From Clostridia bacterium (GTDB lineage: Bacteria; Bacillota; Clostridia; Christensenellales; Aristaeellaceae): 6,152 nt of DNA. Of this stretch, positions 1-6,152 are shown one piece after another. The stretch covers positions 1 to 6,152 of the forward strand of contig JAKSPZ010000067.1 of the NCBI GenBank assembly GCA_024404395.1, read 5' to 3'. Position 1 is the first letter of the stretch, and each line of letters starts with the position of its first letter. The notes under the pieces are model-generated. The model searched no databases, was not told the DNA's origin, and worked only from the letters and a program-made list of their open reading frames with translations. Made by a program: the position numbers and the translations under genes.

Positions 1-476
1 TCCTATCCGTACTGAGCACCGTCGCCGCCTGTCTCTTCCTCGTCCCCGAGCAGAACCGTGCAAAGCTGCACAAAGTCCTTCAGGTCATCGGCGACATCTT
101 CACCTTCCGTCATCTGCTTCTGGGCATGATCCTTCGCACTCTGTACATCTTCATGACCATCTTCACGATCACCGCAGGCTTCCTGCTCCTCTTCGGTGTC
201 CGCATTCAGCATTTCTACATCGGCACCTTCTGGGGCGGTCTGATGACCATGGTCCTCGGTCCCATCGTGCTCCGCATCCTCTTTGAGGCGCTGTCTCTGC
301 GCATCATGATGCTGGACGAGCTCAAGCAGATGAACCGTCGCGCATCCGCCGGCGGCAACAGCAAGATGCCCGCCCGTCCCGCACGTCCCCGTCCCGCTGT
401 CTGCGATGACTGCGGCACCCGCTACGATCCCCGCGAGGACAGCTGCCCCAATTGCGGTTCCACCTACCGCCGCTAA
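1..476 (+). CDS. Membrane protein with C-terminal zinc ribbon, DUF4282-like (5' end outside window)
   Basis: The reading frame is open from the left edge (first full codon at 3) to TAA at 474-476, giving 157 visible residues; the true start lies upstream. The visible part begins in a hydrophobic stretch (about residues 1-14), then a basic segment (EQNRAKLHK), then two clear membrane segments (about 42-64 and 72-93). A cytoplasm-like tail follows (LRILFEALSLRIMMLDELKQMN), then a Pro/Arg/Ala-rich linker (about 112-132), and finally a zinc ribbon with CxxC-x10-CxxC spacing (Cys134, 137, 148, 151 of the visible part). The two-helix core followed by a conserved RxLxE segment resembles the DUF4282 family; this is from memory and tentative. 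The molecular function is unknown. The zinc ribbon could bind protein or nucleic acid, or be purely structural. An internal ATG at 126 is not the start, because the frame and the fold both continue upstream. The gene converges on ruvB. Confidence 0.8.
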   Translation, partial: LSVLSTVAACLFLVPEQNRAKLHKVLQVIGDIFTFRHLLLGMILRTLYIFMTIFTITAGFLLLFGVRIQHFYIGTFWGGLMTMVLGPIVLRILFEALSLRIMMLDELKQMNRRASAGGNSKMPARPARPRPAVCDDCGTRYDPREDSCPNCGSTYRR

Positions 477-484
477 ACTAAAGC

Positions 485-512
485 AAAAACACCGCCATTC
501 GGCGGTGTTTTT
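485..512. terminator. Bidirectional rho-independent terminator between convergent genes
   Basis: A perfect 7-bp GC-rich stem (CACCGCC at 490-496, GGCGGTG at 501-507) has a 4-nt loop (ATTC). It is flanked by A5 on the left (485-489) and T7 on the right (508-514). On the + strand the hairpin is followed by the T tract and ends the zinc-ribbon gene. On the - strand the left A run becomes the T tract and ends ruvB. The ruvB stop codon (517-519) lies only a few bases from the structure, so both genes share one 40-bp intergenic terminator. Confidence 0.93.
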
Positions 513-516
513 TTGT

Positions 517-1548
517 TTAGAACATCTTGGTCTGACCGTTATCGGGCTTGGGCATCTTGATACCCATGTGGTCGTAAGCTGCCTGCGTGCAGATGCGTCC
601 GCGAGGCGTTCTCAGCAGGAAGCCGAGCTGCAGCAGATAGGGTTCATACACGTCTTCAATGGTCGCCGCGTCTTCGCCCGTGGTCGCCGCCAGGGTATCG
701 AGACCCACGGGACCGCCGCCGAACTTCTCCATCATCGCCCGCAGCATGGTGCGGTCGGTGCGGTCGAGACCCAGCTCATCGATCTCCAGCATCTCCAAAG
801 CAGCCTGTGCCAGCTCCACGGTGATCCTACCATCGCCGCGAACCTCCGCAAAGTCGCGCACGCGGCGGATCAGGCGGTTGGCGATTCGAGGGGTACCTCT
901 GGAACGGGAAGCGATCTCCAGCGCGCCATCATGGTCGCAGGCGATCTTCAGAATGCCCGCCGAACGCTCCACGATGACCGCCAGCTGCTCGGGGGTGTAG
1001 AGCTCCAAGCGGAAGCTGATGCCAAAGCGATCGCGCAGCGGCGAAGTCAGCATACCTGCGCGGGTGGTCGCGCCGATGAGGGTGAACTTGGGCAGATCCA
1101 GACGGATGGAACGCGCGGAAGGACCCTTGCCGATCATGATATCAAGGGCATAGTCCTCCATAGCGGGATAAAGCACCTCTTCGACCGCGTGGCTGAGGCG
1201 ATGGATCTCGTCGATAAACAGCACGTCACCCGCGTTGAGGTTAGTGAGAATGGACGCAAGATCGCCGGCGCGCTCAATGGCGGGTCCCGACGTCACGCGG
1301 ATGTTGTGCCCCATCTCTGCCGCAATGATGCCCGCAAGGGTCGTCTTGCCCAGGCCGGGCGGTCCGTAGAGCAGGATGTGATCCAGGGGCTCACGACGTG
1401 CGATGGCGGCCTGCATGTACACATTCAGGCTTTCCTTCAGTTTGTCCTGACCGAAGTAATCCGCCAACACATGGGGACGCAGGGATGACTCGACGTCCGA
1501 ATCCTCCTCGCGGAAACCGGTAGTGATCAGCCGTTCCTCTTCGCCCAT
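517..1548 (-). CDS. ruvB: Holliday junction branch migration ATPase RuvB
   Basis: This 343-residue protein is a full-length RuvB, the hexameric AAA+ motor that with RuvA drives branch migration of Holliday junctions in recombinational repair in the cytoplasm. Visible motifs in order are: Walker [10 protein letters not shown] (62-70), Walker B LFIDEIHR (110-117), sensor 1 GATTRAG (159-165), SPLRDRFG with the arginine-finger position Arg174, and sensor 2 [10 protein letters not shown] (218-227). A C-terminal winged-helix domain (about 279-318) ends in the family-typical LLRTPRGR. The ATG start is set by AGGAGG 7 nt upstream, inside the end of the preceding gene. It lies 4 nt after the murJ stop, so the two are almost certainly co-transcribed. 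ruvA and ruvC, frequent ruvB neighbours, are not adjacent: the flanks are murJ upstream and a convergent unrelated gene downstream. No residue expected for activity appears missing. Confidence 0.98.
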   Translation of the reverse strand: MGEEERLITTGFREEDSDVESSLRPHVLADYFGQDKLKESLNVYMQAAIARREPLDHILLYGPPGLGKTTLAGIIAAEMGHNIRVTSGPAIERAGDLASILTNLNAGDVLFIDEIHRLSHAVEEVLYPAMEDYALDIMIGKGPSARSIRLDLPKFTLIGATTRAGMLTSPLRDRFGISFRLELYTPEQLAVIVERSAGILKIACDHDGALEIASRSRGTPRIANRLIRRVRDFAEVRGDGRITVELAQAALEMLEIDELGLDRTDRTMLRAMMEKFGGGPVGLDTLAATTGEDAATIEDVYEPYLLQLGFLLRTPRGRICTQAAYDHMGIKMPKPDNGQTKMF

Positions 1549-1552
1549 GCCA

Positions 1553-3085
1553 TTACCTCCTCTTCAGGCTCGCCAGCAGGCCGGTCAGCGAGCGCACTCT
1601 CAGTACAACGCAGCAAATCAGATACACAACGCCCGAAGCCGCGGCACTGATCGCCAGTCTCACAAATACACGAATGGTGGAATCCGCAGCAGGCAGCACG
1701 CGGTTCATCACGAAGCAGACCACCGCACAGGCAGCGGTCGCGATGACGATCTTGATAAGCTCCTTCGCAACTTCCTTGAAGCCCAGCCGTCCGAAGCGCT
1801 TCCGCAGCAGGATCAGCATGATGGTGGCACCGGTATAGCCCGCAACGGAGGTCGCAAGTGCAAGACCGTTGGCACCCATCAGGGCACGCAGGATGAAGTT
1901 CAGAACGATATTGGTGGCAACCACAACACACGCGACCTTAAAGGGCGTCTTGGTGTCCTTCAGCGCGTGGAACATGCGGCTCAGGAAGTCACGCATGCCG
2001 AAAGCAGGAATACCGATGACATAGAAGGCAAGGACACCCGCCGTCGCAGCCACGTCTTCCATGGTGAAGGCACCGCGCTGATAAGCAAACTGGATGACAT
2101 CGGACGCCATGATCGCGCCGATAGCGACCACAGGCAACACCACCACAGCGAGGGTGGTCATGCTCTTCAGCAGCATCTGCAGTGCGCCGCGATCGTCCTT
2201 CTCCGCCACACGCTTACTCATCTTGGAGAACATGATGGTGGTCAGCGGAACGATCATGATGCCCTGCAGGAAGGTAACCAGTCGATAAGCGCTGGTCAGG
2301 GAAGTCATGGTGCCGCCGGGCAGCGTGGATGCAAGTGCATGGTCGATCATGTGGTTCAGCTCGCTGATGCCCATGGAGAGCAGCGCGGGCAGTGCCAGGA
2401 TCACCAGGCGACGGATCTTCTCATCCTTCGCGTCAACGTGCAGCGAATACTTGAAGCCGCCTCTCAGGAAGGGCAGCAGAACCAGCAGCTGGCAAATATT
2501 GGCGGCGAACACGCCCCACGCCACAGCTTCGATGCCCATCTTACCCGAGAAGGCAAAGCAGGCGATCATCACGCAGATACTCAGCGGGAAACCTGTCAGC
2601 TGAGCGGCAATGTATTTCTCCATGGCGTTCAAAAGAGAGGCAAGGGAAATGGAAGTGACGTTGAACACCAGTGCCGCAGTCATGATGCGGGTCAGCTTCG
2701 CGGTCAGCGCCGCTTTTTCCGCATCGAAACCGTTGTAGACCAGTCCGACGATGGGACCCGTCAGCGCAATCATAACGACCGACACCAGTATGGACGCGAT
2801 GGCAAACAGGTTGATGGCATTGGATGCAAATCGGTTGGCTTTGTCCAGTCCCTTCTGCGCGCGCTCATCACTGTACAGCGGAATGAGGGTCGCAGAAATG
2901 CAGGAGTTGAACAGCAATACCGGCAGATAGAACAGGCTGTAGGCGGAAACATAGGCATCATTGGCCATGGTTCTGCCGAAATATGCGGTGGTGACGATAT
3001 CGCGCACAAAGCCGACACCCTTGCTGAGCATAATGACCAGCGTCACCAAAAGGGTACCTGTCAAAAGTTTATCTTTCTTGGCCAC
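1553..3085 (-). CDS. murJ: Lipid II flippase MurJ (MviN family)
   Basis: This 510-residue polytopic membrane protein of the MOP superfamily matches MurJ/MviN, which flips undecaprenyl-linked lipid II across the cytoplasmic membrane for peptidoglycan synthesis. The first helix carries the family signature SKGVGFVRD (21-29) and then NDAY (42-45). These give Arg28 and Asp43, equivalent to the essential E. coli Arg24 and Asp39. SAYRL (265-269) supplies the Arg268 equivalent of E. coli Arg270, and QRGAF (336-340) is another conserved family motif. About 14 hydrophobic segments fill the chain, which ends in a basic tail (SLKRR). Lys22 stands where E. coli has Arg18, and no arginine lines up with E. 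coli Arg52; as I recall, Clostridia homologues share both traits. I chose GTG at 3085 because GGAGG lies 8 nt upstream. A longer reading from TTG at 3100 would put the start codon against that binding site. It is first in an operon with ruvB. Confidence 0.93.
   Translation of the reverse strand: MAKKDKLLTGTLLVTLVIMLSKGVGFVRDIVTTAYFGRTMANDAYVSAYSLFYLPVLLFNSCISATLIPLYSDERAQKGLDKANRFASNAINLFAIASILVSVVMIALTGPIVGLVYNGFDAEKAALTAKLTRIMTAALVFNVTSISLASLLNAMEKYIAAQLTGFPLSICVMIACFAFSGKMGIEAVAWGVFAANICQLLVLLPFLRGGFKYSLHVDAKDEKIRRLVILALPALLSMGISELNHMIDHALASTLPGGTMTSLTSAYRLVTFLQGIMIVPLTTIMFSKMSKRVAEKDDRGALQMLLKSMTTLAVVVLPVVAIGAIMASDVIQFAYQRGAFTMEDVAATAGVLAFYVIGIPAFGMRDFLSRMFHALKDTKTPFKVACVVVATNIVLNFILRALMGANGLALATSVAGYTGATIMLILLRKRFGRLGFKEVAKELIKIVIATAACAVVCFVMNRVLPAADSTIRVFVRLAISAAASGVVYLICCVVLRVRSLTGLLASLKRR
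1556..1561 (-). promoter_or_regulatory. Ribosome binding site of ruvB, embedded in the murJ 3' end
   Basis: On the - strand AGGAGG lies 7 nt before the ruvB ATG (1548) and overlaps the last codons of murJ. This fixes the ruvB start and suggests translational coupling with murJ. Confidence 0.9.
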
Positions 3086-3093
3086 AGAAGGCG

Positions 3094-3098
3094 CCTCC
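3094..3098 (-). promoter_or_regulatory. Ribosome binding site deciding the murJ GTG start
   Basis: On the - strand GGAGG (reverse complement of CCTCC) sits 8 nt before GTG at 3083-3085. It directly abuts the in-frame TTG at 3098-3100, so TTG cannot use it. The start is therefore GTG, giving an N-terminus MAKKDKLL. Confidence 0.85.
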
Positions 3099-3120
3099 AA
3101 ACAACTATCGATTGTCTCAT

Positions 3121-3129
3121 ATTATACCA
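3121..3129 (-). promoter_or_regulatory. Extended -10 promoter of the murJ-ruvB operon
   Basis: On the - strand the sequence reads TGGTATAAT, a consensus -10 (3121-3126) with the TGn extension. The -35 region at 17-18 nt spacing is poor (TTCCAT or CTTCCA), which fits an extended -10 promoter. Transcription should start near 3114, leaving a leader of about 29 nt before the GTG at 3085. No operator or leader structure is evident. Confidence 0.75.
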
Positions 3130-3165
3130 CAGACACGTTAATTATGGAAGGCTGTGCGTCGGTAT

Positions 3166-3194
3166 TTGCATCTTTCCTGTTTTTGCGCTATAAT
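3166..3194 (+). promoter_or_regulatory. Promoter of the flippase-araB operon
   Basis: TTGCAT (3166-3171, partial match to TTGACA) and TATAAT (3189-3194, perfect consensus) are separated by 17 nt, a standard housekeeping sigma-factor layout. Start near 3201 would give a leader of about 31 nt to the ATG at 3232. It lies back to back with the murJ promoter; the two -10 boxes are about 62 bp apart. Confidence 0.8.
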
Positions 3195-3216
3195 ATGATA
3201 AAAAGATTTGCCTCTC

Positions 3217-3222
3217 GGAGGA
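3217..3222 (+). promoter_or_regulatory. Ribosome binding site deciding the flippase ATG start
   Basis: GGAGGA lies 9 nt before ATG at 3232-3234. An in-frame TTG at 3208 lies upstream of this site and so is not the start. Confidence 0.88.
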
Positions 3223-3231
3223 ATAGCATTC

Positions 3232-4764
3232 ATGAGTCAACGCGGGAAGAGTATCAAAATTCTTCTCTTCGGCATATTGTCACAGGCCATTACGCTGCTG
3301 CTCGGCATCATCATCCCGAAGCTGGTCATCGTCAGCTACGGTTCCGAAGTCAACGGTCTGTTATCGTCGGTCAAAGAGATCTTCATCTATGTCGCCCTGC
3401 TTGAGGCGGGCATCGGTACGGCGGCTTTGCAGGCCATGTACGCCCCCATCGCCACCAACGATAAGAAGCATCTTTCGGAGATCGTCGCCGCCACGGGACG
3501 CTACTACACGCGCACGGGCATCTATTACGCCATCGCCGTGGTTCTTCTGGCGGTCGCCTACCCGCTGGTCATCAAGAGCGATGTGCCGACTTTCACCATC
3601 GCGGCGGTCATCCTGCTGCGCGGCGGATCGGGCGTCATCAACTACCTGTTCCAGGGCAAGCTGACCCTCCTGCTCCGCGCCGACCGCAAGAAGTACATCA
3701 CTACCAACGTCGCCACCATCGCCAACGTCCTCGCCCACACCATGCAGATCGTGCTGATCCTGGCGGGCTTCGACGTCATCATGGTACAGCTGGCGTACTT
3801 CATCATCAACGTACTGCAGATGATCTTCATCGCGCTGTACGTCAAGAAGCATTACGGCTGGCTCGACCGCACCGCCAAGCCCGACTACGCCGCGCTGAAG
3901 CAGAGCCGCTACGTTATCATCCATCAGATCTCCACCCTGATCTTCAACAACACCGACACCCTGATCCTCTCCTATTTCTGGGGATTGAAAGTTGCCAGCG
4001 TCTACACCCTGTATTCCACGGTCATCGCCTGCGTCAACAACATCGTCAACGAGGTCTGCGGCAGTGTTGAATTCGTCCTCGGGCAGACCTTCAATTCGGA
4101 TCGCAAGCGTTTCCTGCGTCTGCAGGAGGTATATGAGACCTACTACCTCGGGCTCTCCTTCTGCATGTTCACGGTCACGCTGGTCATGCTGCCGTCCTTC
4201 ATCGTCATCTATACCAGAGGCGTCACCGACATCACCTATACCGATAAGTGGCTCCCCTATCTCTTCGTCGCCGTCAATCTGCTGAAGTCCGCCCGCCGTT
4301 CCTCCAATCAGGTCATCAACTTCGGCCAGCACTTCAAACAGACCCAGTGGCGTGCGGTGCTGGAGAGTGTCATCAACCTGACCGTCTCCCTCTTCTGCGT
4401 GGTCCGCTTCGGCATCTACGGCGTTCTGTTCGGCACCATCGCCGCGCTGCTCTATCGCACTAACGATATGATCATCTACGCCAATCGCCGCATCCTGGAT
4501 CGCAGCCCCTTCAAGACCTACCGTCGCTGGTTCGTCAACACGGCTGTGATGATCCTCTGCACAGCCGTCGCGAAGCAGCTGGTCCCCGAAGTCATCGGCG
4601 GCTATCTCCGCTGGGCGGTGATCGCCCTCGCCGTCGCCGTTCCCTCGGGCATCGTATTCCTGATCGCGGATTCGCTGGTCGATCGCGACTGTTACACCCT
4701 CGCCCGTCGGGAGATCCGACTGCTGGGCAAAAAAGCGCTCAAAAAACTGGGCATTGCAAAGTGA
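3232..4764 (+). CDS. Wzx-like polysaccharide / lipid-linked oligosaccharide flippase (MOP superfamily)
   Basis: This 510-residue polytopic membrane protein has about 12-14 hydrophobic segments (for example 10-29, 97-115, 160-180, 183-203, 305-328, 432-450, 458-480). It ends in a basic cytoplasmic tail (about 491-510, GKKALKKLGIAK). Its plan matches Wzx/RfbX-type flippases, which move undecaprenyl-linked glycans outward across the membrane. The start has the usual short basic N-terminus (MSQRGKSIK) before the first helix. The NNTDTLILSYFWGLKVASVY segment (239-258) is the conserved centre of this family. The substrate cannot be read from sequence, and no glycosyltransferase, polymerase or sugar-nucleotide gene is in view. 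The ATG at 3232 is chosen for its binding site. It is first in a likely operon with araB, 10 nt downstream, and is transcribed divergently from murJ. Homologues in databases may carry misleading 'sugar isomerase' labels; nothing here looks like an isomerase. Confidence 0.8.
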   Translation: MSQRGKSIKILLFGILSQAITLLLGIIIPKLVIVSYGSEVNGLLSSVKEIFIYVALLEAGIGTAALQAMYAPIATNDKKHLSEIVAATGRYYTRTGIYYAIAVVLLAVAYPLVIKSDVPTFTIAAVILLRGGSGVINYLFQGKLTLLLRADRKKYITTNVATIANVLAHTMQIVLILAGFDVIMVQLAYFIINVLQMIFIALYVKKHYGWLDRTAKPDYAALKQSRYVIIHQISTLIFNNTDTLILSYFWGLKVASVYTLYSTVIACVNNIVNEVCGSVEFVLGQTFNSDRKRFLRLQEVYETYYLGLSFCMFTVTLVMLPSFIVIYTRGVTDITYTDKWLPYLFVAVNLLKSARRSSNQVINFGQHFKQTQWRAVLESVINLTVSLFCVVRFGIYGVLFGTIAALLYRTNDMIIYANRRILDRSPFKTYRRWFVNTAVMILCTAVAKQLVPEVIGGYLRWAVIALAVAVPSGIVFLIADSLVDRDCYTLARREIRLLGKKALKKLGIAK

Positions 4765-4766
4765 GG
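4762..4766 (+). promoter_or_regulatory. Weak ribosome binding site of araB overlapping the flippase stop
   Basis: TGAGG (4762-4766) includes the flippase stop codon TGA and lies 8 nt before the araB ATG at 4775. It is weaker than the other sites in the window. This suggests that araB translation depends partly on ribosomes finishing the flippase. Confidence 0.55.
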
Positions 4767-4774
4767 ACTGCACT

Positions 4775-6152
4775 ATGGCAAAATACGCACTCGGTGTGGA
4801 CTACGGCACGCTTTCCGCTCGTGCTCTGATCGTCAATGTAGCAAACGGAGACGAGCTTGCCTCCGCGGTGATGAATTATCCCCACGGCGTCATGACCGAC
4901 GTGCTGCCCGACGGTACGCCCTTGGGCAAAGACTGGGCACTGCAGCATCCCGCAGACTATATCCTCTGTCTTGAAACGGTAGTTCCTCAGGCCATCTCGG
5001 AGAGCGGCATCGATCCAAATGACATCGTCGGCATGAGCATCGATTTCACCAGCTCCACCGTCATGCCCGTGGATGAGAACAACATCCCGCTCTGTTTTTC
5101 CGAAACATATGCCAATCGTCCCCATGCCTATGTCATGCTGTGGAAGCATCACGCCGCCGCAAAGTATGCGCAGCAGATGCAGGCTGTCGCAGAAGCACGA
5201 GGCGAATCCTTCCTGAAGCGCTACGGCGATCTCGTCTCCTCCGAATGGATGCTGCCCAAACTGCTCCAGACCTGCGTGGAAGCCCCCGACATCTGGAACA
5301 AGGCTGCACGTTTCGCAGAAGCAGGCGACTGGCTCACCCGACGTCTGACAGGTGTGGACTGCGGTTCCGCCTGCATGGCAGGCTTCAAAGCCTTTCGCGG
5401 CAGTGACGGCGCTTTCCCGAGCCGCGAGTATTTCGAAGCGGTCCGACCCGAGTTCGCCGATGTGGTATCGGAGAAGCTCTGTCCCGATTATCGCGCCCCC
5501 GGCAGCCGCGCGGGACGGCTCACCGCCGAAGCCGCCGCAAAGCTCAATCTGCCCATCGGTCTGCCCGTCGCCGTCGCCTCGGTGGACGCCCATGTGTCCT
5601 TCCCCGCCGCAGGCTGCATCGAGGACGGCGCCATGTTCCTCATCATCGGCACTTCCACCTGCGACGTGATGATCCACTCCGAGGAGCGGAACGTCCCCGG
5701 CATCTGCGGATGCGTCAAGGACACCGTCATTCCCGATTACTACGGTTACGAAGCGGGACAATCCTGCTGCGGCGAGCACTTCAGCTGGTTCATCGACAAC
5801 TGCCTGCCCGCCTCGGCCGTGGAAGAAGCCGCCCGTCTGGGCATCTCGCCCATCCAACTGATGACAGACAAAGCCGCAGCCCTGAGACCTGGGCAAAGCG
5901 GACTGGTGGCGCTGGACTGGTGGAACGGCAACCGCAGCGTACTGGTGGATCCTTCCCTGTCGGGCATGATCCTCGGTCTGACGCTGAAGACCCGCCCTGA
6001 GGAGATCTACCGCGCCCTCATCGAAGCCACTGCTTACGGGCAGCGCGCCATCATGGATACCTTCGAAGAAAACGGTGTGCCCGTCCGCAAGCTGTTCGCA
6101 GGCGGCGGCATCGCCCAGAAGAACCCCCTGCTGATGCAGATCTATGCCGACG
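4775..6152 (+). CDS. araB: L-ribulokinase AraB (3' end outside window)
   Basis: The frame is open from ATG at 4775 to the window edge, giving 459 residues of an expected 550-570, so about 100 C-terminal residues are missing. AraB phosphorylates L-ribulose to L-ribulose-5-phosphate with ATP in L-arabinose catabolism. FGGY-kinase features in order are: phosphate-binding GVDYGTLSARAL (7-18), SIDFTSSTVMPVD (88-100), KLWKHHAA-like MLWKHHAA (121-128), YGDLVSSEWMLPK (150-162), and SVDAH (269-273) with the catalytic base Asp271. Then come GTST (292-295), YEAGQS (325-330), GLVALDWWNGNRS (376-388), and the adenosine-site GGG (443-445). The segments ALDWWNGNRS and WALQHPADY are typical of Bacillus-type ribulokinase and argue against xylulokinase or glycerol kinase. 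Cysteine is frequent (13 in 459), including CC after EAGQS. It lies 10 nt after the flippase gene with no promoter of its own that I can see. araA and araD are not visible; they could lie downstream. Confidence 0.94.
   Translation, partial: MAKYALGVDYGTLSARALIVNVANGDELASAVMNYPHGVMTDVLPDGTPLGKDWALQHPADYILCLETVVPQAISESGIDPNDIVGMSIDFTSSTVMPVDENNIPLCFSETYANRPHAYVMLWKHHAAAKYAQQMQAVAEARGESFLKRYGDLVSSEWMLPKLLQTCVEAPDIWNKAARFAEAGDWLTRRLTGVDCGSACMAGFKAFRGSDGAFPSREYFEAVRPEFADVVSEKLCPDYRAPGSRAGRLTAEAAAKLNLPIGLPVAVASVDAHVSFPAAGCIEDGAMFLIIGTSTCDVMIHSEERNVPGICGCVKDTVIPDYYGYEAGQSCCGEHFSWFIDNCLPASAVEEAARLGISPIQLMTDKAAALRPGQSGLVALDWWNGNRSVLVDPSLSGMILGLTLKTRPEEIYRALIEATAYGQRAIMDTFEENGVPVRKLFAGGGIAQKNPLLMQIYAD

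Noticed and set aside
406..1488. 360-codon open frame on the + strand opposite ruvB, overlapping the zinc-ribbon gene
   Set aside because: It is in register with ruvB, which has every AAA+ motif. It would also read through the bidirectional terminator at 485-512.
3086..3100. TTG at 3100 as the murJ start (5 residues longer)
   Set aside because: The codon abuts the GGAGG site and so cannot use it, whereas GTG at 3085 has ideal spacing.
1523..3193. 556-codon open frame on the + strand opposite murJ
   Set aside because: It is in register with murJ and rich in Gln, His, Gly, Asp and Arg, the expected mirror of hydrophobic membrane-helix codons. The sense protein is a clear MurJ.
3208..3231. TTG at 3208 as the flippase start (8 residues longer)
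   Set aside because: It lies upstream of the GGAGGA site, which is placed correctly for the ATG at 3232.
3361..4773. 470-codon open frame on the - strand opposite the flippase
   Set aside because: It is in register with the flippase gene and dominated by Asp, Glu, Gly and Val, the complement of membrane-helix codons. It has no recognisable domain and no convincing start site.
4739..5896. 385-codon open frame on the - strand opposite araB
   Set aside because: It is an antisense shadow of the ribulokinase gene, whose kinase motifs are intact on the + strand.
4775..6152. Xylulokinase or another FGGY kinase instead of ribulokinase
   Set aside because: WALQHPADY, LWKHHAA, SSEWM and ALDWWNGNRS are specific to Bacillus-type AraB as I know the family.
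1..6152. A novel defence, mobile or CRISPR-like system
   Set aside because: Every long stretch is explained by a recognisable gene. The only non-coding regions are the 40-bp terminator gap, the 146-bp divergent promoter region and two gaps of 4 and 10 bp. No repeat arrays, transposase, integrase or toxin-antitoxin genes are visible.

Overview
The window looks like a chromosomal segment of a moderately GC-rich member of the Clostridia (an Oscillospirales/Ruminococcaceae-type Firmicute is my best guess). The reasons are strong GGAGG-type ribosome binding sites, consensus TATAAT promoters, C-ending codons, a Clostridia-like MurJ, and a ribulokinase of the Bacillus/Clostridium type. The taxonomic call is inference from gene style only. 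I see no mobile element, CRISPR array, tRNA, rRNA or phage gene.

Layout. Positions 1-476 (+) hold the 3' part of a small membrane protein with a C-terminal zinc ribbon. It converges on ruvB (517-1548, -), and a compact bidirectional terminator at 485-512 serves both. Upstream of ruvB on the same strand, 4 nt away, is a murJ-type lipid II flippase gene (1553-3085, -), so murJ-ruvB is read as one operon. A 146-bp divergent promoter region (3086-3231) separates it from the rightward genes. These are a Wzx-like polysaccharide/lipid-linked oligosaccharide flippase (3232-4764, +) and, 10 nt later, an L-ribulokinase gene (araB, 4775 to beyond the window end, +).

How the genes fit together. The two middle genes both encode multi-pass flippases of the MOP (MATE/Wzx/MurJ) superfamily. 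They are transcribed back to back from promoters whose -10 regions are mirror images. MurJ serves peptidoglycan synthesis. The second flippase probably serves a surface glycan, but no glycosyltransferase is in view. RuvB is a DNA-repair branch-migration motor and AraB belongs to L-arabinose catabolism; neither has its usual partners (ruvA/ruvC, araA/araD) next to it here. The genes are mostly ordinary. The points most worth a second look are the flippase-araB pairing, the mirrored divergent promoters, and the zinc-ribbon membrane protein at the left edge.
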